Below are positions 1 through 8,669 of a DNA stretch of 64,000 bases, in pieces. Made by a program: the position numbers and the translations under genes. The notes below the pieces were generated by a model. The model was given only the letters and a program-made list of their open reading frames with translations. It did not search any database and was not told the DNA's origin. The stretch spans positions 5,003,501-5,067,500 of the forward strand of contig NZ_CP026121.1 of NCBI RefSeq assembly GCF_003330845.1, in the 5' to 3' direction. The stretch is from Streptomyces sp. Go-475. GTDB lineage: Bacteria; Actinomycetota; Actinomycetes; Streptomycetales; Streptomycetaceae. How positions within the stretch are numbered: the stretch's first letter is position 1; every line of letters starts with the position of its first letter.

Positions 1-162
1 GACAGCCCGACGCAGAAGAACATCCCGGCGATGCTGGTGCCGGTGGTCGCCCTCACCAAGGACAACATCAAGGAGACGGTGATCACGGACGGCGTGTACA
101 CCGTGAAGGACATCTGCACGCCGAAGTACAAGGCGGACTGCGCGGCGATCGGGCTGGAGTAG
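1..162 (+). CDS. Sugar ABC transporter substrate-binding protein, C-terminal end (partial)
   Basis: The reading frame is open from the first base and stops at TAG 160-162, giving the last 53 residues. The stretch VTDG-like/GVYTVKDICT followed by paired cysteines (DICTPKYKADC) is what I recall from the C-termini of xylose/ribose-type periplasmic-binding proteins of Streptomyces, which capture a sugar outside the membrane for an ABC importer. The start, signal peptide and ligand pocket lie outside the window, so the substrate cannot be named. A monosaccharide-binding lipoprotein is the most likely identity. Confidence 0.55.
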   Translation, partial: DSPTQKNIPAMLVPVVALTKDNIKETVITDGVYTVKDICTPKYKADCAAIGLE

Positions 163-208
163 GGCGACCGCCGGGCGGTCATGGAGCGGCCCCCCAGGGT
201 ATCGGGTA

Positions 209-239
209 TTGGAACCACCAGTTCAAAACGTGCTAGCGT
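209..239 (+). promoter_or_regulatory. Putative promoter and operator of the tetR gene, leaderless
   Basis: TTGGAA (209-214) and TAGCGT (234-239), 19 bp apart, resemble -35 and -10 boxes. The -10 ends 6 bp before the ATG at 246, so the transcript would begin at or near the start codon (leaderless). The 11-mer CAGTTCAAAAC at 219-229 lies between the boxes. Its reverse complement occurs at 885-895 in front of the exporter gene, which suggests one regulator binds both places. Confidence 0.45.
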
Positions 240-245
240 GCCGCC

Positions 246-845
246 ATGGCCCGGCCGAGGAAGTTCGACGAGGAGCGGGCCCTGGACGCGGCGATGCGCG
301 TGTTCTGGGAGAGGGGTTACGAGGCCACCTCGACCCAGGACCTGTGCGACGCCACCGGTCTGGGGCGCAGCAGCATCTACAACACGTTCCAGAGCAAGCA
401 CGACCTGTTCGAACGGGCGCTCGCGCACTACCTGGACACCATGACGGCGGTGCAGACGGCGGTGCTGGACGACGTGGAGCGGCCGGCCGCCGACCGTGTG
501 CGCGCGCTGCTCGCCCAGGTCGTCGAGAGCGAGGCGGAGTGCCGGATCGACTCCGGTCGGGCCCTCGGCTGCCTGGGCGTCAACACCGTCGTGGAGCTGG
601 CCGGCCGTGACCCCGCGGCGGCCGCGGTGCTGGAGCGCGACACCGCCCGGCGCCTCGCCGCCTACCGGGCCGTGCTGGAGCAGGGCCGGCGCGACGGCAG
701 CATCACCGCCGCGCGTGACCCGGAGGCGCTCGCCCGGTTCCTCAACGCGACGGTCGCCGGGCTGCGCGTCTCCAGCCAGGGCGGCGCCGGCCGGGCTGAG
801 CTGGAGATGATCGCCGAGACCGCCATGGGCGCGCTCACGCCCTGA
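246..845 (+). CDS. TetR-family transcriptional regulator
   Basis: This 199-residue protein has the usual TetR length. Residues about 12-60 form the N-terminal helix-turn-helix (FWERGYEATSTQDLC, then GLGRSSIYNTFQSKHDLF). The remaining helical part would bind a ligand and dimerise. It reads in the same direction as the MFS exporter gene 112 bp downstream, the common arrangement of a repressor controlling an efflux pump. A shared 11-bp motif in front of both genes supports control of itself and of the exporter. The ATG at 246 directly follows a -10-like box. The ligand is unknown. Confidence 0.93.
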   Translation: MARPRKFDEERALDAAMRVFWERGYEATSTQDLCDATGLGRSSIYNTFQSKHDLFERALAHYLDTMTAVQTAVLDDVERPAADRVRALLAQVVESEAECRIDSGRALGCLGVNTVVELAGRDPAAAAVLERDTARRLAAYRAVLEQGRRDGSITAARDPEALARFLNATVAGLRVSSQGGAGRAELEMIAETAMGALTP

Positions 846-885
846 ACCCGCCCCGAGGGAGCCCTCGGGCTTTCGCGTGCCCCTG

Positions 886-931
886 TTTTGAACTGCTCGA
901 TACATAACTTTTGAACTGCTCGATACATAAC
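886..931 (+). repeat. Exact 23-bp tandem repeat in the exporter promoter region (candidate double operator)
   Basis: Two identical 23-bp units, 886-908 and 909-931, each begin TTTTGAACTGCTCGATACA and end TAAC. The first 11 bases with the preceding G (GTTTTGAACTG, 885-895) are the inverse of the motif inside the tetR promoter at 219-229. The repeat occupies the 112-bp gap before the MFS gene, so it is a plausible duplicated binding site for the TetR protein. Confidence 0.6.
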
Positions 932-957
932 TGCCGCAGAAGAGTAGGAGCCTCACC

Positions 958-2130
958 GTGCCCCGTGCCGTATACGTCCTGGCGCTCGGCATCTTCGCCA
1001 TGGTGACCAGCGAGTTCGTGGTCGCCGGGCTGATGCCCCAGATGGCGGAGGGCCTGCACGTCACCGTCCCGCAGATCGGCTACTTGATCACCGTCTTCGC
1101 CGCGGCCATGGCGGCCGGCGGCCCCCTCCTCACCATGGCGGTGGGGAAACTCGCCCCCCGCACCGCCCTGATGAGCCTCTTCGCGATCTTCCTGGCGGGC
1201 AACGTCCTGGCCGCGACCGCACCCGGCTACGCCGTGATGACGGCCGCCCGGATCATCACCGGCGTGGCCTCCCAGGCCTTCTTCGGCGTCGCCGTCTCCC
1301 TGTGCGTCCAGCTCGCCCGCCCCGAGCTGCGCGGCCGGGCCATCGCGGTCGTCATGAACGGGCTGATGCTCGGCACGCTGCTCGGCCTGCCCCTGTCCAC
1401 CCTGGTCGGCGAGCGGTTCGGCTGGCGCGCCGCGTTCTGGGCGATCTCGGGCCTGGCCCTGGTCGCCGCGGCCGTGACCCTCGTCGGCGTACCGCGCCTC
1501 GCGCGCCCCGGCAGCGGGGGCGGACTCCGCGAGGAACTCGGCGTCTTCCGGAACCCGAGGCTGTGGCTGGTGCTGTCCACCAGCACCCTGATCATCGGCG
1601 CGACCTTCTCCGCCTTCAGCTACTTCAACCCGATCCTCACCGAGGTCACCGGCTTCTCCAGCGGCACCGTCCCCGTCCTGCTCATCGCCTACGGCGCCGC
1701 CACCGTCGTCGGCAACACCGTCGTCGGCCGCCTCGCCGACCGGCGGACCGTGCCCGTCCTCACCGCCGGCCTGCTCCTCAACGCGCTGTTCCTCACGGGC
1801 TTCGCGCTCCTCGCCGAGCTGCCCGTCCCCGCCGTCGTCTGCATGCTGGGCATCGGGCTGGCCGGCGTCACCATGAACCCGGCGATGGTCACCCGCGTCC
1901 AGCGGACCGCCAACGCGGGCCCCCTGGTCAACACCATCCACTCCTCCTTCATCACCCTCGGCGTCATCCTCGGCTCCTCCCTCGGCGCCGTCGCCATCGA
2001 CGCCTGGGGACTGCGCGCCGCCCTCTGGCTCGGAGCCGGCATGGCCGTCCTCGGACTGGTGACGCTGCTGCCCGAGTACACCTCCGGGCGTTCCAGGACG
2101 CCTGCCGGTGTCGCGGCCGAACTCCCTTGA
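958..2130 (+). CDS. MFS transporter, DHA1-type drug exporter
   Basis: This 390-residue polytopic membrane protein has about 12 hydrophobic segments and the drug:proton antiporter look of the chloramphenicol-efflux (Cmx/CmlR-like) group. The N-terminus ALGIFAMVTSEFVVAGLMP is typical of it, and a cytoplasmic loop GRLADRRTVPVL follows helix 7-8. The GTG at 958 is chosen because AGGAG (946-950) sits 7 bp upstream. The upstream tetR gene probably represses it through the tandem repeat at 886-931. The substrate cannot be read from the sequence. Confidence 0.88.
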   Translation: MPRAVYVLALGIFAMVTSEFVVAGLMPQMAEGLHVTVPQIGYLITVFAAAMAAGGPLLTMAVGKLAPRTALMSLFAIFLAGNVLAATAPGYAVMTAARIITGVASQAFFGVAVSLCVQLARPELRGRAIAVVMNGLMLGTLLGLPLSTLVGERFGWRAAFWAISGLALVAAAVTLVGVPRLARPGSGGGLREELGVFRNPRLWLVLSTSTLIIGATFSAFSYFNPILTEVTGFSSGTVPVLLIAYGAATVVGNTVVGRLADRRTVPVLTAGLLLNALFLTGFALLAELPVPAVVCMLGIGLAGVTMNPAMVTRVQRTANAGPLVNTIHSSFITLGVILGSSLGAVAIDAWGLRAALWLGAGMAVLGLVTLLPEYTSGRSRTPAGVAAELP

Positions 2131-2212
2131 CGGCCAACGGGCCTTGACTTCACAAGACCCCCGCGCGACAGTCCCCACCCCTCTCACCTTCCCGAGCCGG
2201 GCTGGAGCCGCC

Positions 2213-4003
2213 ATGACCACAGGTACGAACTCCGCAGCAACTCCCGGACCGCCGGGAACGCCGTCCCGAAGACGACTGCTGGCCGGTGCCGCCGGGGCCG
2301 GGCTCGCCGTCGCCGCGGGAGTCCAACAGGGCGCCCGGGCCGCCGACTTACGCCCGCTCGGCACCTACGACGTCGTCGTCATCGGGTCGGGCGCCGCCGG
2401 GATGACCGCCGCGCTGACCGCGGCCCGGCAGGGCCTGAGCTGCGTCGTCCTGGAGAAGGCGCCGACCTTCGGCGGATCGGCCGCCCGCTCCGGCGCCGGG
2501 ATCTGGATCCCGAACAACCCGGTGATCCTCGCGGCCGGCGTCCCGGACACCCCCGCCAAGGCCGCCGCCTACCTCGCCGCGGTCGTCGGCCCGGACGTCC
2601 CCGCCGACCGGCAGCGCGCCTTCCTCGCCCACGGCCCGGCGGCGCTCTCCCTCGTCATGGCCCACAGCCCCCTGCGCTTCCGCTGGATGGAGGGCTACAG
2701 CGACTACTACCCCGAGCTGCCCGGCGGCCTGCCGAACGGCCGCTCCATCGAACCCGACCAGCTCGACGGCACGGTCCTCGGCGCCGAACTGGCCCGGCTC
2801 AACCCGCCGTACATGGACGTCCCCGCCGGCATGGTCGTCTTCAGCGCCGACTACAAGTGGCTCGCCCTGGCCGCCGTGAACGCCCGGGGCGCCGCGGTCG
2901 CCGCGCAGTGCCTCGCCCGGGGCACGAAGGCGGCGCTGCTCGGGCAGAAACCCCTCACCATGGGCCAGGCCCTCGCGGCGGGCCTGCGCGCGGGGCTCGC
3001 CTCCTCCGGGGTGCCGGTGTGGCTGAACACCCCGCTGACGGACCTGCACGTCGAGAACGGCACCGTCACCGGAGCCGTCGTCACCCGCGACGGCGCCCCC
3101 GGCCTGGTCCGCGCCCGCCGGGGCGTGATCGTCGGCTCCGGCGGCTTCGAGCACAACGCGGCGATGCGCGAACGCTTCCAGCGCCCGCCCATCGGCACGG
3201 ACTGGACGATCGGCGCGAAGGAGAACACCGGCGACGGCATCCGCGCGGGGGAGCGGCTCGGCGCCGCCCTCGACCTGATGGACGACGCGTGGTGGGGCCC
3301 GATGATCCCGCTGCCCGGCCAGCCGTACTTCTGCCTCGCGGAACGCACACTCCCCGGCGGCCTGCTGGTCAACGCCTCGGGCCGGCGCTACGTCAACGAA
3401 GCCGCCCCGTACGGCGACGTCGTCCACACCATGTACGACGTCCACGACACCGACCCGGCCATCCCGTCCTGGCTGATCGTCGACCAGAACTACCGCAACC
3501 GGTACCTCTTCAAGGACATCGCCCCGACGCTGCCGCTGCCCGCCGGGTGGTACGACTCCGGCGCCGCGCACAAGGCCTGGACGCTGGACGCCCTGGCCGC
3601 GTCGATCGGCGCCCCGCCGGCGGCCCTGCGCACCACGATCGACCGCTTCAACACCCACGCCCTGCGCGGCGCGGACCCCGACCACCACCGCGGCGACAGC
3701 GCCTACGACCACTACTACACGGACCCGTCGGTCCTCCCGAACTCCTGCCTGGCCCCCCTCCGGCTCCCGCCCTACCACGCCTTCCGCGTCGTTCCCGGCG
3801 ACCTCGGCACCAAGGGCGGCCTCCGCACGGACGCCCGCGCCCGCGTGCTGCGCGAGGACGGCTCGGCGATCCCGGGCCTGTACGCCGCGGGCAACGCGAG
3901 CGGGGCGGTCATGGGCCACAGCTACGCCGGGGCGGGCTCGACGATCGGCCCGGCGATGACGTTCGGGTACATCGCGGCGAGGGATGTCGCGGGGGTGTTG
4001 TAG
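2213..4003 (+). CDS. Tat-exported FAD-dependent dehydrogenase, 3-ketosteroid-delta1-dehydrogenase-like
   Basis: The 596-residue product has a twin-arginine signal (SRRRLLAGAAGAG, residues 19-31), then the FAD-binding Rossmann motif GSGAAG (58-63) and LEKAPTFGGSAARSG. Near the C-terminus GLYAAGNASGAVMGHSYAG and GPAMTFGYIAARD match the KstD/FAD-binding-2 family, which introduces a double bond into ring A of 3-ketosteroids. The ATG at 2213 is preferred over one at 2108 inside the MFS gene because GGAG lies just upstream and the signal peptide then starts the protein. No other steroid genes are near and Tat export is unusual for KstD, so the true substrate is open. Confidence 0.8.
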   Translation: MTTGTNSAATPGPPGTPSRRRLLAGAAGAGLAVAAGVQQGARAADLRPLGTYDVVVIGSGAAGMTAALTAARQGLSCVVLEKAPTFGGSAARSGAGIWIPNNPVILAAGVPDTPAKAAAYLAAVVGPDVPADRQRAFLAHGPAALSLVMAHSPLRFRWMEGYSDYYPELPGGLPNGRSIEPDQLDGTVLGAELARLNPPYMDVPAGMVVFSADYKWLALAAVNARGAAVAAQCLARGTKAALLGQKPLTMGQALAAGLRAGLASSGVPVWLNTPLTDLHVENGTVTGAVVTRDGAPGLVRARRGVIVGSGGFEHNAAMRERFQRPPIGTDWTIGAKENTGDGIRAGERLGAALDLMDDAWWGPMIPLPGQPYFCLAERTLPGGLLVNASGRRYVNEAAPYGDVVHTMYDVHDTDPAIPSWLIVDQNYRNRYLFKDIAPTLPLPAGWYDSGAAHKAWTLDALAASIGAPPAALRTTIDRFNTHALRGADPDHHRGDSAYDHYYTDPSVLPNSCLAPLRLPPYHAFRVVPGDLGTKGGLRTDARARVLREDGSAIPGLYAAGNASGAVMGHSYAGAGSTIGPAMTFGYIAARDVAGVL

Positions 4004-4079
4004 GGGCTCTGGTCGCTTTCCCGGGCGGCTGCGCCGAGGGGGGGCGTCCGCGCCGGCCGCCGGGGCCTGCCACCTGGGC

Positions 4080-4160
4080 CCCACGCGACCGCCGCCGGGG
4101 CCTGCCCGGGCCTACGCGACCGCCGCCGGGGCCTGCCCGGGCCTACGCGACCGCCGTCGG
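4080..4160. repeat. 31-bp tandem repeat, about 2.5 copies, at the methyltransferase 3' end
   Basis: Units start near 4080, 4111 and 4142 with a period of 31 bp, built on CTACGCGACCGCCGCCGGGG and CCTGCCCGGG. The first copy has one change (CCCACG for CCTACG) and the last is partial. The repeat runs through the stop codon of the leftward methyltransferase gene. An older, diverged copy may precede it at 4050-4079. Confidence 0.75.
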
Positions 4161-4802
4161 CGGCTTGCGGGCCACGAGGCAGGCCTGGGCGACCGGCTCG
4201 CCGAGGGTTTCGTCGGGCTCCCGTACCGTCCGTGAGCGCAGGGCGAACCCGGCGGCCTCCAGCAGCGCGGCGATCCGCTCCGGCCGGCGGCGGCGGAAGT
4301 CCAGGGCCACCTTGTGGCCGAAGGCCTCCTCGTAGCGGCGGGGCTCGTCACCGGCCTGGAAGGCGACGAGCAGATGGCCCCCGGGGCGCAGCACGCGGCC
4401 GAACTCGGCGAAGACGTCCGGGAGCCGGTCCAGCGGGGTGTGGATGGTCGAGTACCAGGACACGACACCGTCCAGCGAACCGTCGGGCAGGTCCAGCTCC
4501 AGCATCGAGCCCTTCACGAACCGCAGGCCGGGGTTCTCGCGGCGGGCGATCGCGAGCATGGACTCCGACAGGTCCAGGCCGAAGACGGACAGCCCCCGGG
4601 CCGCCAGGTACGCCGTCACCCGGCCGGGCCCGCACCCGAGGTCGGCGACCTCGCCCCCGGCGCCGACGAGCTCCGCGAAACCGGCCAGCAGCCCCCGGTC
4701 CAGCGCCGTGCCCACGCCGACGTCCCGGAAGTGCTCGGCGTAGTCCTCGGCGACGGTGTCGTAGAAGGTGCGGGTCTCGATGAGGAAGCCGGCATCGGTC
4801 AT
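4143..4802 (-). CDS. Class I SAM-dependent methyltransferase
   Basis: This 219-residue protein contains the SAM-binding motif VADLGCGPGRVTAYLA, the motif II region FGLDLSESML, and VLRPGGHLLVAF, the order expected of a Methyltransf_11/25 Rossmann enzyme. The acceptor molecule is unknown. It is read leftward, convergent with the flavoprotein gene, and stands alone. Its last codons overlap a 31-bp tandem repeat, so the C-terminus (RKPPTAVA) may have been altered by repeat expansion. Confidence 0.88.
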   Translation of the reverse strand: MTDAGFLIETRTFYDTVAEDYAEHFRDVGVGTALDRGLLAGFAELVGAGGEVADLGCGPGRVTAYLAARGLSVFGLDLSESMLAIARRENPGLRFVKGSMLELDLPDGSLDGVVSWYSTIHTPLDRLPDVFAEFGRVLRPGGHLLVAFQAGDEPRRYEEAFGHKVALDFRRRRPERIAALLEAAGFALRSRTVREPDETLGEPVAQACLVARKPPTAVA

Positions 4803-4880
4803 GCCCGGAGCCTAGGACCAGCGCTCACCGCCCGACTGCCCGCCCGCACGTTTCCGGCCCGACTGCCCGCACCGCGCCGG

Positions 4881-5001
4881 CCGTCGCCCGGCGTCGGGAA
4901 GGGGGTCTGCCTTCCGCCCGGCGTCGGGGGTCTGCCTTCCCCCCCGCCGTCCTGGGGCACCAGCTCCACGCCCGGCGTCCTGGGGACCCTCGCCCGGCGT
5001 C
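4881..5001. repeat. Intergenic GC-rich repeat with four copies of an 11-mer
   Basis: The exact 11-mer CGCCCGGCGTC occurs at 4885-4895, 4915-4925, 4969-4979 and 4991-5001, with related text (GGGTCTGCCTTCC) repeated between. It fills the gap between the methyltransferase start and the Gly-rich gene. I see no open frame with coding character here. Confidence 0.7.
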
Positions 5002-5010
5002 CCGGAGGGC

Positions 5011-5256
5011 CTATCCCTCACTCGGCGATTCGGTCTCCCGGCCTTCTCGGGCCCGAGCGGCGCCGAGGCCCGCTCCGGCGCCGATCGCCGTGCCGAGTCC
5101 CAGGCCCAGGGCGAGGCCGAGGCCGAGGCCCAGGTTGTCGAAGACCGTGATACCGAGCACCAGCCCGGTCGCCGTGCCGAGTGAGAGGCCGAGTGACAGG
5201 CCGGTCGCGAGGTGGCTGTTCCCGGGGGAGCCACCGTTCTGTTCGTCGTTCCGCAT
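5011..5256 (-). CDS. Small Gly/Leu-rich membrane-associated protein, unknown function
   Basis: The 81-residue product from ATG 5256 starts MRNDEQNGG and is dominated by repeating GLxLGxxLG units (GLSLGLSLGTATGLVLG, then GLGLGLALGLGLGTAIG), a glycine-zipper-like pattern able to pack in a membrane. The C-terminus is charged. A longer frame begins at 5310, but the ATG at 5256 starts the conserved-looking hydrophilic head. I do not recognise a named family. It lies just downstream of the cold-shock gene, on the same strand and behind that gene's terminator. Confidence 0.6.
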   Translation of the reverse strand: MRNDEQNGGSPGNSHLATGLSLGLSLGTATGLVLGITVFDNLGLGLGLALGLGLGTAIGAGAGLGAARAREGRETESPSEG

Positions 5257-5335
5257 CCGAACATTCTCCCGAGTCCGGCCGTCGTGGAGGAGAATTCGCC
5301 AAGAATTCACGGAAGGCCGGCCGGAAGCGGGCCGG

Positions 5336-5376
5336 GAAAAGGCAGGAGCCCCGCCGCCTGACGGCGCGGGGCTCCT
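5336..5376 (-). terminator. Rho-independent terminator of the cold-shock gene
   Basis: Arms AGGAGCCCC (5344-5352) and GGGGCTCCT (5368-5376) pair perfectly. Read leftward they follow the csp stop codon by 12 bp and are followed by TTTT (5337-5340 region on the minus strand). Confidence 0.8.
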
Positions 5377-5388
5377 TGGGTACTGCTA

Positions 5389-5592
5389 TCAGACCGGCGT
5401 GACGTTCTCAGCCTGCGGGCCCTTCGGGCCCTGCGTGACGTCGAAAGACACCTGCTGGTTCTCCTCGAGGGACCGGAATCCGGTCGCGTTGATCGCGGAG
5501 TAGTGGACGAAGACGTCGGGGCCGCCGCCCTCCTGGGCGATGAAACCAAAGCCCTTTTCGGCGTTGAACCACTTAACGGTTCCGGTAGCCAT
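5389..5592 (-). CDS. Cold-shock protein, CspA family
   Basis: The 67-residue protein [19 protein letters not shown] is a single cold-shock (OB-fold) domain. The RNA-binding motifs KGFGFI and VFVHYSAI (RNP1 and RNP2) are intact and the length is exactly that of actinobacterial CspA proteins, which bind single-stranded RNA/DNA in the cytoplasm. AAGGAGGG stands just before the ATG at 5592. The long AT-richer leader upstream is typical of regulated csp mRNAs. It is monocistronic, ending at the hairpin at 5344-5376. Confidence 0.96.
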   Translation of the reverse strand: MATGTVKWFNAEKGFGFIAQEGGGPDVFVHYSAINATGFRSLEENQQVSFDVTQGPKGPQAENVTPV

Positions 5593-6761
<1,169 letters not shown>

Positions 6762-6855
6762 GCCGGGCGCCGCTCCGGCACTACTCTGCTGTGCAGTGCG
6801 CGCGTACGGGGGCCGGCGAAGGCCTGCGCGCGCCCACGGGGGAGGGGTGACGCCC

Positions 6856-8544
6856 ATGCGGCCGCTCGACGCCGACGAACCCACGGCCGTGGGGCCCTAC
6901 CGGCTGCTCGGCCGGCTGGGCTCCGGCGGCATGGGCCGGGTCTACCTGGGCCGCAGCGCCGGCGGCCGCACGGTCGCGGTGAAGATCGTGCACCCGCACT
7001 TCGCGCTGGACGACGAGTTCCGGGCCCGGTTCCGGCGCGAGGTCGAGGCCGCGTGCCGGGTGGGCGGCGCCTGGACGGCACCCGTGCTGGACGCCGACCC
7101 GGAGGCGCGCGTGCCGTGGGTGGCGACGGCGTACGCGGCGGGCCCCTCGCTGTCCGCGGCGGTCGCCGACGTCGGTCCCCTGCCGGCACCCACCGTACGG
7201 GCCCTGGGCGCGGGGCTCGCCGAGGCGCTGGCGGCGGTGCACGAGCTGGGCCTCGTCCACCGGGACGTGAAGCCGTCGAACGTCCTGCTCACGCTCGACG
7301 GCCCGCTGCTGATCGACTTCGGCATCGCCCGGGCCACGGACGGCACGGCGTCCCTGACGTCCACGGGCGTGTCGATCGGCTCGCCCGGCTACATGTCGCC
7401 CGAGCAGATCCTGGGCCACGGCGTCACGGGCGCGGCGGACGTCTTCTCGCTGGGCGCGGTCCTGACGTACGCGGCGACCGGCGCCCCGCCCTTCCCCGGC
7501 GACTCCTCGGCCGCCCTGCTCTACAAGGTCGTCCACGAGGAACCGGAACTGGGCGCGCTGGACGGGGAGCTGCGGGACCTCACGGCAGCGTGCCTCACCA
7601 AGGCCCCGGCCGCCCGGCCCACCCCCACGGAGGTGGCCCGCCGACTGGCCCCCGAGGGCGCGGCCCGGCTGGTGGCGGGCGGGTGGCTCCCCGGGGCACT
7701 GGTGGAGCGGGTGAGCCGGAGCGCCGTGCACCTGCTGAACCTGGAGGCGACGGGGCCGGGGGCGCCCGAAGCCCTCTCGGGACCGATCGCCTTCAGCGAC
7801 CCTTCGTTGCCGATCGCCTTCAGCGGCCCCGCGGTGGGGGCGCCGTCCGCACCCGCCCCGGCGGCCCCCTCCGCCGTACCCGAACCCCGTGGCGGGCACC
7901 GGCAGGACGCGGTCGGCACGGTCGACACGGCCGTGCCCGCCGGTGGGCGGCGCCCCGGCAAGGTCTCCGTCTCCGTGTCGGCCACGTCCGTGCCGGAGGG
8001 CGGCGGGCGGGTGCGGAAGCTGAGCTGCTCCGTGGCGCTGGCGGTCGCGGGGGCGATGGCGGCCGTGACGATCGGGTCGGTGTTCGTCTTCGACCTGCTG
8101 CCGGGCCGGATCTCCCAGGACGACGACACGGGCGGCTCCGGAGCGGGCAACGACTCACCACCGGCGGCGACCGCGAGTTCCGCCCCCTCAGCTACGGTGC
8201 CCGCCGGCTACCTCGGCACCTGGGAGGGCCAGGGCACCGCCCTCGACGGCAGGCTGCCCCTCGGCACGTTCCGGATCACGGTCGAACGAGCCACGGTCGG
8301 CCGGGAGTTGGGCCGGCTCCGCCAGACCGACCAGATCGGCGGCGTCTGCGTCGACGTACTGACCCTGAAGCAGGTCACGAAGAAGAAGCTCGTCGCGACG
8401 TCCGTCGGAGCGAAGACCAACCACGGGGGCTGCAACCCGGCCCCGACGACCGTCCACCTCACGCGGGTCGGCGACGACCTCCAATACCGGTCGGAGAGCG
8501 CGGAGTCGGGGCGTCCGCAGGCTCGGATGTCGAAGGTCGAGTAG
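6856..8544 (+). CDS. Membrane-anchored Ser/Thr protein kinase (Hanks type)
   Basis: The 562-residue product has a Gly-rich loop GSGGMG (22-27), the ATP-binding Lys43 in AVKIV, the catalytic HRD at 135-137, DFG at 154-156, and an activation segment with several Ser/Thr (163-173). A Pro/Ala-rich linker follows. One membrane helix lies at about 390-414, then an extracellular tail of about 145 residues with no PASTA repeat. ATG 6856 is chosen for its GGGAGGGG upstream; a longer in-frame start exists at 6796. A sister kinase follows 125 bp downstream, matching the twin kinase genes beside mqnA in S. coelicolor as I remember it. The signal sensed is unknown. Confidence 0.92.
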   Translation: MRPLDADEPTAVGPYRLLGRLGSGGMGRVYLGRSAGGRTVAVKIVHPHFALDDEFRARFRREVEAACRVGGAWTAPVLDADPEARVPWVATAYAAGPSLSAAVADVGPLPAPTVRALGAGLAEALAAVHELGLVHRDVKPSNVLLTLDGPLLIDFGIARATDGTASLTSTGVSIGSPGYMSPEQILGHGVTGAADVFSLGAVLTYAATGAPPFPGDSSAALLYKVVHEEPELGALDGELRDLTAACLTKAPAARPTPTEVARRLAPEGAARLVAGGWLPGALVERVSRSAVHLLNLEATGPGAPEALSGPIAFSDPSLPIAFSGPAVGAPSAPAPAAPSAVPEPRGGHRQDAVGTVDTAVPAGGRRPGKVSVSVSATSVPEGGGRVRKLSCSVALAVAGAMAAVTIGSVFVFDLLPGRISQDDDTGGSGAGNDSPPAATASSAPSATVPAGYLGTWEGQGTALDGRLPLGTFRITVERATVGRELGRLRQTDQIGGVCVDVLTLKQVTKKKLVATSVGAKTNHGGCNPAPTTVHLTRVGDDLQYRSESAESGRPQARMSKVE

Positions 8545-8669
8545 GTGTCCCCGGCCGGCACTCCCACCTGCCCGGCCCGTTCCCCATGGTCACTACTGTG
8601 TCTGCGATAGCGAAGACCATCACATGAACCGGGTGCTCCAGGAACGGTTCGCAACGGGGAAGGCCCGTC

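Noticed and set aside
4080..5001. Repeat arrays as a CRISPR locus
   Set aside because: Units are adjacent or irregularly spaced with no unique spacers of constant length, and no cas genes are near.
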